Below, piece by piece: positions 26,201 to 38,200 of a stretch of 64,000 nucleotides of DNA. Where the stretch lies: positions 5,607,501 to 5,671,500 of the forward strand of contig OX463809.1 in the NCBI GenBank assembly GCA_949825045.1. Reading direction: 5' to 3'. Every line of letters begins with the position of its first letter. The first letter of the stretch is position 1. Source of the DNA: Argyresthia goedartella. Taxonomy: Eukaryota > Arthropoda > Insecta > Lepidoptera > Argyresthiidae. Both the position numbers and the translations under genes were made by a program. A model generated the notes under the pieces. It was not told the DNA's origin, did no database searches, and saw only the letters and a list, made by a program, of their open reading frames with translations.

Positions 26201-29200
26201 ATTTTCAACAAAATCACACATGGTGAAAGTAGACCTAACGGGTCATAAATCTGAGCGATGACTGAAAGTACATAGCGTTCGCTGTTTCCGTTAGAAGGTA
26301 AGGAACCAATAGGAAACAGCAAATCATCCGAAAGTGCCTTCCAGCTGAGGCCAAGAGTCTTTGTTGGTTCATTATTACCAATATTCAGATTGAGCGAAGA
26401 ATGAGTGTGATGATCATGAGGAAGCAATTTTATTTCATTGGATTTCCATTTACGGAGAGACAACCGAGCTGAAGATAAAACTGACGTGACGTCTTGCTGG
26501 ATTTTGACAGCTTCCTGTAGCTGATCCACGCCTGTCAACAGATCGTCAACGTAAAAATCATGAATGATAATTTCACTGACAGTTTTATCGATACATTCTA
26601 AGCCCAATTGTTTTAAACAACGCGTAGCCAAATAGGGTGCGCTAGCAGTTCCATATGTAACGGTATTCAGCTGAAATGCCCTTAACGGACAAGACGCATC
26701 TTCACGCCAAATGATTTGATGTAAAGGTCTGTCCTCCGGGTGGATGGCTATCTGTCGATACATCCTTTCAACATCTGCTGAAATAATGTATTTTGGAAAC
26801 CGAAATCTGACGAGTATCGACAGAAGGTCATCCTGCACGGTTGGCCCCACCATCTGAATATTATTCAGTGAAACACCTGATGAAGTGGGTGCACTCGCAT
26901 TAAATACCGCACGTAATTTTGTAGTCGTGCTACTTTCACGTAGGACTCCGTGATGAGGAATAAAATATGTCTTTTGTTCAGACTGAAACGGTACCTCGGA
27001 CATGTGACCTAACTGTTCGTATTCAGACATAAATTCACGGTACATTTTTTCTAGCAACGGTTGTTTATCATTACGACGCTCCAGTGACAGAAAACACTGT
27101 TTAGCGCGAGGTCGTGATTCTCCTAAAACTTCAGGGGAGTTTTTAAATGGAATCCTAACACAAAATCGACCGTCTTCCAACCGTGTCGTGTTTTTGATGA
27201 AATGCTCCTCACAACGTTTTTCTTCCGGTGAATAATGAGAATCTTTGTGGGTGACCTCCTCAAGTTGCCAAAAACGTGACAATTGACTTTGTATCTCAGC
27301 AAATTGCGTGTCTGAGGCGCAGGTACTGGATTCCACTTTCAAAAAATTGCAAATTATGCTGGACTTGGTAGATGGATGACCGCTGTTTATTGGGCCTGAC
27401 ACTAACCATCCCAATCGCGTTTCCTGAAGAATGGGTTTTCCAGTACCTAGTCTGATTTTTTCTGTACCGAGCATGTCCCAGAATAAGTCTGCGCCGATGA
27501 TCATCTCAACCGCAGATGACCTATAAAAATGAGGGTCAGCCAAACAAATATCAGTCGGCATGTTTAATTCCGAGATATCAATGTGTTTACAGGGAACGTT
27601 GTTTGTAATGGAAGGCAAAATAAAGCACTGCATTCTTGTGCTGTATGAATCGTTCAGCGAGGTCATTAATACACTACACACTTGACCTACTTTAGACTTA
27701 GAGTTATTGATACCCTCTATACATCTGTCTACTTGTACTACAGGTAGATCGAGTCGTTTGCACAGTTGATTCGTCATTAGCGACGATGTACTGCCACTAT
27801 CGAGTACAGCGCGAACTATGTGTGGTTTGTTGTTTGAATCAAATATTTTTACTAATGCCGTAGATAATAAAATTTCGCTCGCCTCGTTACCTACACTACC
27901 TACCTCAGCACATACATGAGCGGTCAATGTCACTTCGCTAGACTCTTGTGATGCGCGATTTTTTGCGCTCGAAGCGACTTGAGCCGTTGGGTGGGACTGC
28001 GACTGTACCTGTCTTACGTCGGAATTAGATGATGACGTCACGGTATTATTGTGACTCGGCAGGGGCTGCTGCGTTGTTACTTGTCTGTTGAACTTGATAT
28101 CATCTAAATGAATGAGTGTGTTGTGTTTGCGTTTGCAAATTTTGCAACCAATTTTTTTACATTGGTTTGAGTAGTGACCAGCACGAAAGCAGTTATGACA
28201 CACTCTGATATTAGCCAACACCTCTTTGCGGCCACTGTTACTCAGGGATAAAAAATGTGAACAATTATTTAGATAATGATCTCCCTGACATTTAGGACAC
28301 AAGTTCAAAGTGGACGTTGTTTGCACCGAAACCATACTCCTTAACTTAGCACTATTCTTGCTTGGATTTGTGGTGTTGGGCTGGTGACTGTGGGAAAAGC
28401 GAGATAGTTCCTAAGTTTCAATCAAATTAGCACGATTGTTTAGGAATTCAATGAAAGATGAAAACTTTATGGGTTGATTTTTATCCAACCTGTCTTTAAA
28501 TTCCTCCCACTCACGCAGTGATTTCATATCAAGTTTTTGCGTAACTATGTGAATGATAAGAGTGTCCCACTGCTGCACAGGCTCACCCAACGACTCCAAG
28601 GCTCGTAGATTTTTATTCAGATGATCAATTAAGTTTTTCAGTGCTGTTGAAGACTCTTTGGTTATTGATTCCAGACTGAATAATGCAGTTACATGATTTT
28701 TTATCAAAAGTCTTTTATTATCATACCTTTCAGTTAAAAGCATCCATGCCGTGTCATAGTTCTTTGAGGAAAACTCAACAGACCTCAACACGACCGCAGC
28801 AGAACCTTCCAATGACGACCGTAAGTAATGAAACTTATTTATCACATCAATTTCCTCATTATTGTGAATCAAACTTGTAAAGGTGTCTTTAAATTCAAGC
28901 CAGTTATTACAGGATCCGCTGAATTTTGGCAATTGTATGGTTGGCAACTTAACAAGCCTGTGACCACCACTATGACGAGAATGCGACGAATTTGACTTAT
29001 TGTCCAGATTCAGAGTGTCATTATAGTCTGACAATATTTGTTGAGCGTTAACGATGCATTGAAAGTATGTATCCTCAAAGTTAGTCCTCTCAGTTAATTG
29101 CTCTTCAGTCGCTTCACTTTCACATTCCATTTGCAACTGAACCTCGTCATACTTATGGTACAACGCTTCTATGTTAGTAATACGCATTTGTAACTCACGT

Positions 29201-32200
29201 GCACCCAAAGCATCCAACTTAGAAGAGTCCAACGCTGACAAATACCTGCTAAACACAGTCAGCTGGCCTTTGAAACTAGCTCTCTTTCTGATTAATGTTA
29301 ACATGACTTCTGTCATCTTTGGGAAGCGACGTTTACCAATCTGAATTTGAGTGCTGGGTGCAATTAAAGACGAAATAGCTCAATGTTTCGAGGAAACGTA
29401 TCACTTCACAGTAGTGGCCGGCACAATTGCGCACTTTGCACCGCGTGGTTACCGGCGTATCTTGCTATCTTCAATTACTCCACAAATACGGGTTTATCTC
29501 CAAATCGTCAGTATCCGGCTCGAAGGACCATGTTCTTGACCTTAGGTATATTTTCAGTAAAAACGGCAGCTTCGGTGATTAAATAGGATTTTATTTGTAA
29601 GCACGTTACATTCGCGTGTGACAGCAGAAAAGGCAAGAAGGCGCCTTGACAGAAGATGTTGAGCAATCAATTGACGCAAATACACAAGTTGCTGTTCTTA
29701 AAATTACAGGCGTTGAATTAAAGTTATACTTAAAATTAAATTATAAACAGATCTATTCTGGGTCCGTTCCTTTTCCTCGTGTATGTAAATGATTTGCCGT
29801 TCATGGTACAAAACATGTCAGAGATAGTATTATTTGCAGAAGACACGTCACATTTTTTTTAAATTAGGAGACAGGAAAATTACTTACAGGAAACCAATAA
29901 CGCGTACTCTTGCGAGTACTAGACTGGCTTACTGCCAATAACTTGCTTCTGAATTCAAAAAAGACAAAGTGCATAAAATTCACTTTGCCTCATGTAAGGC
30001 AAGTTGAGAGTAACATTGTATTGGGGAAAGACAAACTAAAACTAGTAGATGAAACTGTATTTCTCGGCATCACTATCGATGCCAAACTACAGTGGGGTCC
30101 TGAGGTATTTGGGAGCACAATGAAACGACCGTCTAACCATCGAGTAGTTTATTGACTCACTACCGCGCGGCGGCGGCCGGCGCGGCGGCCCGTCGTCGCT
30201 CGCGCATAGGTAGGTATATTACATTCCTCCAACCTTATTCAGAACATCTATTAACAATAGAAAGGACATATTAAATATAAACATGAAAAATATACAGTTG
30301 CACAGAGCCTTATTAATATCTACTATAATTTTCACCTTACTTAAATTTCCTATAATCTACTTTAGGTATATTTCTTCGTGAGCGAGTGGAAGGCTGGTCA
30401 GTCTCTGCACTTGCACTTTCAACAACTCCAGCATTAATGTCTGGTTCAGTGACTGGCAACCGTTCACTCTCCACGGATACCGGAGCAACCACCTCACCAA
30501 CCTCGTCATTCACCTCATTGGACTCAATGGCTTCTGACCATTGTTCCTCCTCTTCCAAACCACTCCCACTCGCCAGCGGTTCCTCGTAATCTCGAGATGT
30601 ATCCGTGCTTAGGGGGGGTGGTGACGAAGGTAATGAAGTTAGATGCGATGCAGTCTCCCCAGATAATGTTTCATTTAACATAATGTCACGTATAGTTTGC
30701 CCTGTATATTTAATAAGTTGATCAACGTGTCGTCTACCGATCGTATCATGTTCCTTAAATACAATTTCAAACATTCTGTTACCTAAAACTTTTTTAACAA
30801 TGCCAATTGACCAACTTTGCTTCCTCTGGCTAAACCAACGACCCCAGACTACATCGCCCACCACAAAAACTCTGCTTTTATTTATGTCACTTCTGCACTG
30901 CTGTGATCTTTCTACCGGGAGCACAAGATCAATTCTAGTCCTTAAGTCCCTACCTAACATCAACTTAGCAGGAGTTATGCCGGTAGTGCAATGCATTGAA
31001 TTCCTATATTCAAACAGGTACCCTAACAGATTTTCTGCTACCGTCTCTTTATTTGTACACTCGCTAATTATACGTTTCAACATATTTTTACATGTTTTGA
31101 CAGCATTTTCTGCTTGTCCATTACTACAAGGGTGATATACTGGGGAAGTAATATATTTTATTCCGTTATACAGGCAAAATTTGTTGAACTCCAACGAGTT
31201 AATTTTTACGTCATTGTCTGATATTAAAATATGAGGTAATCCCCAGAATGCGAATAATTGCTTAAGTTTGACAATCAACGAGTGAGTAGAGGTGCCACTA
31301 TTCATACAGATACACTCAAGCCATTTGCTAAAAGCATCAATAACAACTAGGTAGGTACTTTGCCCCACCGACATGTAGTCAAAGTGAACCCGTTGCCATG
31401 GCCCTGTCGGTTGTGGCCACGGAACTGGTGCTGCGCGCGGCGGAGCGGCTCGCACGCGTATACATTGGGAACACTCTCCTATGTATCTTTCTATATCGCC
31501 ATCTATACCCGGCCACCACATTCTACTACGCGCTAAACTTTTTGTTTTAGTTATGCCCAAATGCCCCATGTGCAAATCCTCTAATAGTCTGTCTTTGTAA
31601 GTCTCGGGTATGACAATTCGATGCCCTCTTAAAAGGCACCCATTTTCATATTGCAAATCTGTTTTGCAACAAAAATATGGAAATACTTTTTTACAGTTAA
31701 TTTTTCGTGGCCAACCATACTTCATATACTTGATCACTGTTTGTAACACATTATCTCTCTCGGTCTCTTTTTTAATATCCTCGAACTTTACTGGCTCAAC
31801 ATTCATTTGTAAGAATTTGCAGTCAATCGACTCATGCTCATGATTTTTCGTGGCCGTACTCTTAGATGATACCGGTGCTCGAGAGAAATAATCTGCTACG
31901 GTGTTGTTTTCGCCTGGCGTATATTGTACCTCGTAGTTATATGCGGACAGTATCAACGCATATCTTTGAAGGCGTGCTGCAGTTGTAACAGATATGCCGT
32001 TTTTGAACCCGAAGATAGACAGCAATGGTTTGTGGTCTGTTTTTAGTATAAACGGCTCGCTACGGCCGTACAGGTATTGATGGAAGCGTTTGACTCCAAA
32101 AACAATAGCTGTAGCTTCTTTTTGTACCTGGCTGTAGTTGCGCTCGCTTTCTATCAACGATCTTGAACCGAAAGCCAGCGGGCGCTCTGTGCCGTCTCGC

Positions 32201-35200
32201 CCGCGTTGCGCTAGTACCGCGCCCAGCCCGCCCGGGCCCGCGTCCACTGTGAGCACGAGCTGTGCGCGCGGGTCAAAGTGTGCCAGCACGCGCGCCCCCG
32301 CCAGCTCGCCCTTCACCAGCTCCAGCGCCCGCCGCTGCCGGTCTGTCCACGACCACGCCGCGCCACTGCGGAGTAGCTCATGTAGCGGACTCATTAGCGA
32401 CGATGCGTTTGGAATAAAATTTCTATAGTAGTTGACTACCCCAAGAAATCTCTTTAGTTCCGTTACATTGGTTGGCTCTGGGGCGTTTATTATTGCTTCT
32501 ACTTTGCTGGGACATGTGTGTAGACCATTTTTGTCTATGACATACCCTAAATATGTAACACTATCCTGAAACAATGCACACTTTTCTCTCTGTAGCCGGA
32601 GACCGGCGCCTTTTAATCTCGTAAAAACTTCCCTTAGCCTGCTTAAATGTGTTTGATTGTCTGGGGACGTACAGCATATATCATCAAACCACACACTTAC
32701 TCCGTCAATGCCTACCAGAAGCGTTTCCATGGCTTTTTGAAATATAGCAGGTGCGTTTGATAAACCATAAACCAGACGCGTATATTTAAAAAGCCCTTTT
32801 GATGTACTAATGGTTGTTAGGTCTTGCGAAGCTTCTGATAACCTAAATTGATTGTAGGCGTTTGAAAGATCAATTTTTGAGTACTTTTCCCCCCCTCCTA
32901 ATTTAGCAAACACTTCTTCAATGCGCGGCATCGGGTATTTATCTACTATTAAATCTTTATTTAGGGTTAATGAGAAATCCCCCGCAACTCTGACCTTACC
33001 ATTTTCTTTGAGAACCGGCACAATAGGGGTGGCATATTCTGAATGACTTACTGGCACTAATATGCCCAGCTTGGTCAACCGGTCCAGTTCGTCCTCTACT
33101 TTCGTCTTCAGGGCAAAAGGTACCGTTCGTGCTTTAAAGAATCGTGGTGAAGTGTTTTCCTTTAACTTGAGATGTACCTCGAACTTGTTAAAGCAACCTA
33201 GCTCATCATTCCATAAGTCTTCAAATTCGTTCAAAAGCGTTTGCACCTCTACTTCGCTCCTACCTACATTTATATTTTTATTCGAACACAATGTAACATT
33301 GAATTTTGTCATGAAATCGCGCCCTACTAAGGGAGGGCCTCCATTTGGAACCACATAAAATAGTATTTCTTTTGTAATATTATTGAATGTGATTTTCAAT
33401 GATAGACATCCCTGGGGTGTTATATTGTGTCCATTATAAAAACACATTCTTATATTACACTTTGTCAGCGGTATAGATGAAAAATTGTCTTTATACATTT
33501 TTGTTGACATAACACTAACGCTAGAGCCCGAATCAATTTCCATTTTGAATGTTTTATCACTATTTACTATTACTGACAATAATAAAGGTTTATAATCTAC
33601 GCACCTCACATTGAACAACTGGCACTCCCGACAATCGCCCTGCCCGCTGCTCGATGCGTCATCGGATACCTCGCCCGTGTGGATATTATTGCACTTTTTA
33701 TTACCGCACACTTTTTTTAGATGTCCACGTCCACCACACTTATCGCAACGGTAATTCTTGTATTTACATTTGTCCGCTTCGTGATTCCGGAGCCCACAGG
33801 TCGAACAACGACGAGCATCGTCGACTTTTCTCGAACTACCCGCACCGGTCTTGCCACCTCCGGTGCTGCTGCTGCCTCGACCGCTGCTTATCTTGTAGAC
33901 CGGCTCTTCCTTGATCACCGCTGATGCAGGAGCTTGCACTGCCAACGGAACTCGCGCGTGACGCGCGCTCGCCACCTGGCTCGCGACCTGCACCGCCTTT
34001 GCGAACGTTAATGTCCCAGCGTTTTGCTCGAAGAGGCGGTCCCTCTCCAGGCCCACGTTGAATCCCAGGACAAACCGATCACGGAGCACGGTGTCCAGGG
34101 CGTCGCCGAACCCGCCATAAATCGCGAGTCCCCTTAAACGCGCCGCCCACTCCTCGACACTTTCGCCTCCGCCCCTGGTCGCTTCATAGAACTTCGCCTT
34201 GTCCGCGAAAGTTGACCTCGTCGGCTGTAGGTGGCTGGTCAATGCTTTAACTAACTCGTCGTACGTAATCGCCTCTAGCTTCTTTGGATGCACTAGGTCG
34301 TGCGCCAGGCGATATGATTCGTCAGACAGGTGCGTTAACAATAGTGCGCACTTTTGCTCGTCTTTCACGTCGTTTAATTTTATAACTTGCTCCAGGCGAC
34401 TATGAAATATTGGCCATTCTTGCAACTTATGGTCAAAATTCTGTAAATTTCCTATAAATTTAGCCATGATAGCTTGTTAGCTCGTCGTCGCTCGCGCATA
34501 GGTAGGTATATTACAGGTCCCCATATTGTAAAACTAGCACATAGACTTAGCTCCGCAGCATATGCAGTTAAAAGAATCAGGGAATTGACTGACGTTGCAA
34601 CTGCTAGGCTTGTATATTTTAGTTATTTCCATAGCATTATGTCCTACGGCATACTACTATGGGGACGGGCTGCTGACATTGAGAACATCTTCATTTTGCA
34701 GAAGAGAGCGATCCGATATATTTATAAGCTATGTAATAGAGAATCTCTGAGAGATTTCTTCAAAGAAACCAACATCCTAACAGTTGCAAGTCAATATATC
34801 TATGAAAACATAATGTATGGAGGAAAAATATCAGTAGCTTTAAAACCATTGATAGCCGCCACAATGTGCAAACTATAAATAAACATAAACTTTCTTTTCC
34901 AATATTCAGACTCACAAAAGTGAGCAGTTTTTTTATGGGACACTGTATGTATACGCTACTACAGTAAAATTCCGCAAGAAATACTAAACTTAACTGAAGC
35001 TCGATTCAAAAATGTATAAAGCACACTTTGTGCGCAAAGGCCTACTACAAAATTAATGACTTTTTACAAGACACCGACATCTGGCATTAAACCAGTTCAT
35101 TGCACCCTATATATTATGTACTATGTAATAATTAGGCACCTACTTAATGTTATATTATGCTTGCTTAATTATGTTATGTATAACGTTCATTAAGTCTCAA

Positions 35201-38200
35201 TTTTTGTGCTACTATGAATAATCTTTGAACTGAATTGAACTGAACAACGTTCTGATAGTTGCGTGAGATATTCTGACTGCCATCTCGCTCATATGTTTTT
35301 GAATATATTTTGGGTCAGTTGCCATCTTGTCCTCACGTCTTTTTCTTTCTCATACAATGTAAGTTTTGGTCCACTTGACAGGATATGTGAAGGAGTTAAG
35401 AAGTCTAAGTCTTCTGGATCTTCCGTCAAAGGGCAGAGGGGTCTTAAATTTAGGCACGCTTCTAACTGGGCAAGTAACGTACCGTACTCCTCATAAGTCA
35501 GATTTTGCTCTCTTACCTCTCTCTTTTGAGGTGGTGTTTTAAGCTGCGTACTGAACTTTCCTAAAGGCCGCCTGCGCATGGCCGGGAGAGCGCATTGAAG
35601 TGCCATTGGATGCCCATCTCGCAGACTTGGCTCATGGTTGATTCATCCATGATTTATTGCAGATTTAAGTATTCCTGTTGCAGCGTCTTATTGACTTCGA
35701 TAAAATTCGTTCCTTGGTCGCTATAAAGATGACCTGGAAGTCCTCTTCTGGCAGCCAGCCTGCGCTGCCAGGAATGCTGATGAGCTCATGTCAGACACGA
35801 TTTCTAAGTGTACGGTTTTGGTTGCCTTGCAAACAAAAACTGCAACTCCTCGACCTTTGCTAGCCTTGGCTGTCACGTGATCCGTATAGTCTACCCCTGT
35901 GTGGTAGAACGGCCGGGATGGGTTAGTCTTTGCTTCTGGTAGATCACCCATAATTTGATGTTGAACTCGGGTGTCGTTCTTCCTACATTTCTCGCAATGA
36001 CGGAGGTGTATCTTGGTGACCTGGTTTCCGCCTAAAAACCAGTACTTTCTTCTCATGAAGCTCGTGGGTAGCCTGGCTCTACCGTGAAATGACAACTCGT
36101 GTGCTTGATCTATAATCAGGTCAGCTAGACGGGTATTGCTGCGAATGAGTATGGGGTTCTTCATTTCAGGATCTAGGTTCGCATGATTTAATCGACCCCC
36201 TACTCGCAAGACTCCTTGGTTGTCTAAATTAGGGTTTAGACTATAAATCGGACTTTTGTTGCTCACGCCCTTTCGGACTCGTAAACCTCTCAAGTTCTTC
36301 CGAGAATTGCTTTTCTTGAACTTGTTTTATAGTTATTTTTGAGGCGGTTTCGGTTTCGGTCAGTGTGAGAAAGGAAGGCTTGTCTCCCTTTCTTATAAAT
36401 CGCAAGACCCAAGCTAACAGCCGGCTTGCCTTAGTGAACGAACTATGATTGTTGACTAGCCCGTCCACGAGTACTTTTTCGTTACCGAGTTGAGTAAAAT
36501 TTACTTATTTTTCAACTCTGTCTGTCGTATGCGCTACCCGTTCTCGTTTCGGTTCATAGGTTTGAAGCCAATCACGGCCCTGCCACCAGTGATTGATTCA
36601 GAAATTGGGCAGTGGATAGTCCGCGGCTAGCGCAGTCTACTGGATTTTCTTTGGACTTGACATAGTTCCAGCATTTTGCAGCATATGATGGAACACATTA
36701 GTGGCAAATGAGTTCCATCTGTTGGGTCACCGTTAGCGTAGGGTAGCTAGTGTAGTATAGGGTAAGGCAGCTAGAGTAGTTTAGTTAGGGTAGTGTAGCT
36801 AGCGTAGTGTAGGGCAGCTAGATTTGTGTAATTAGCGTAGTGTAGCTAGCACACAGTAGCTAGCGTAGAGTAGCTAGCGTAAGGTAGCTAGTGTAGTGTA
36901 GCTAGCGTTGTGTAGCTAGCGTAAGGTAGCTAGTGTAGTGTAGCTAGCGTTGTGTAGCTAGCGAATTGTAGCTTGCGCAGTGTAACTTGCGCGATGTACC
37001 TAGGGCGTTGTAGTTTGTGCAGTGTAGCTAGCGTAGTGTAGCTAGCGTAGGGTAGCTAGTGTAGGGTAGCCAGTTAAGTGTAGATAGCATAGAGTATCTA
37101 GCTTAGTGTAGCTAGCGCAGTTTAGCTTGCGCAGTGTAACTAGCGCGATGTACCTAGGGCGTTGTAGTTTGTGCAGTGTAGCTAGCGTAGTGTAACTAGC
37201 GTAGTGTAACTAGCGTAGTGTAGCCGGCATAGTGTAGCTAGCATAGAATAACTAGTGTGGTGTAGCTAGCTTAGTGTAGCTAGCTAGCGTATTGTAGCCA
37301 CATTCAGCCATATATACGATACTCTATGATCGCATGACAGGGGGAATATATTTTATTATATTATAAGTTTATTAGTGAGATGCCGATTAACCGAATAAAA
37401 GCGTGATATAAATGTGCCATACCTGTTGCTCCTGCGTCCAGCTGTACTGCTGTTGCGCCTGTTGTTGGGGCATCTGTTGTTGCAGTAGTTGTTGTTGTTG
37501 CGGCTGCTCGTGTTGTTCTTGTTGGTAGTAGGTGTGTTGCGGCGTGCTGTGTTGCGACTCCGCCTGCGCCTGCGTCAGTTAGTCGATGTTAGTGACACAC
37601 GGGCACACCACTACACATATACACAAGAAATATGGCGCAAAAGTAATTATCACACTTTGAAATATAAGTCGAAATAAAGATGAATATGCAGAGCTTTTTA
37701 AAACGCAACAATAGTCAGAGATAGTCAATAGGTCGTCAAACATACAGTTAAATAGACATGCCCCGGAATTCTGACTAGAAACACAGACTTAAATATATTT
37801 TTAGGGAGTAATCAATAATAATAATAATGTTTACTTATAAACATAAAAGTACAGCAAAATTAATAAATCAAGGAAGCACCTGTAGTCTAGCTGTAATCGC
37901 GCAACGGAAATAATCATGCGGTTTAAGAAAAATCTGACTGAGTCGCCTAAAATTGCTCTGATCAAATAGGTTTCTTGGTGAATGTTGTTCATACTGACGT
38001 GCGTATATAATAACATGATTACACCTTTCTGTTACACGCTGTATATTTAACCTCTCCGTGACCCAACCGTACCGACACGTCAACGTAAACAAACACTATT
38101 GACCCAAGCGTACCGACACGCACTCGATACCTTTTTTTTTAGACCAGAATGAATTAGCCAATTGTGTTCGTATTGGCAAGGTTTTAGTGTGTAAAAACGG

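Larger units (their letters stand above)
23728..29749 (-). mobile_element. BEL-2: near-intact BEL/Pao LTR retrotransposon
   Basis: 6,022 bp with two 219-bp LTRs that I read as identical (23728-23946 and 29531-29749; TGTTCTTGACC to TTATAAACA). The 5-bp target duplication is GATCT (23723-23727, 29750-29754). It is inserted antisense to LINE-C. On the minus strand, directly after the 5' LTR, TGGTCCTTCGAGCCGGAT is a good primer-binding site (complement of a tRNA 3' end in CCA). Gag and pol lie in one frame interrupted by a single TAG. It is the youngest-looking element in the window. Confidence 0.96.
30101..34514 (-). mobile_element. Ty3/Gypsy (mag-like) element with nearly deleted 5' LTR
   Basis: Target duplication GGTCC (30096-30100 and 34515-34519) inside LINE-C. 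The 3' LTR (30101-30223, 123 bp) starts TGTAATATACCTACC on the minus strand and ends CAAATACCTCA. At the other end only the first ~33 bp of the LTR remain (34482-34514), followed by 15 nt and then the gag ATG. Short LTRs and one long gag-pol frame fit the mag lineage. Confidence 0.92.

Noticed and set aside
30100..34514. Envelope-bearing endogenous retrovirus
   Set aside because: The element has only gag-pol in one frame; no third open frame, signal peptide or membrane segment is present.
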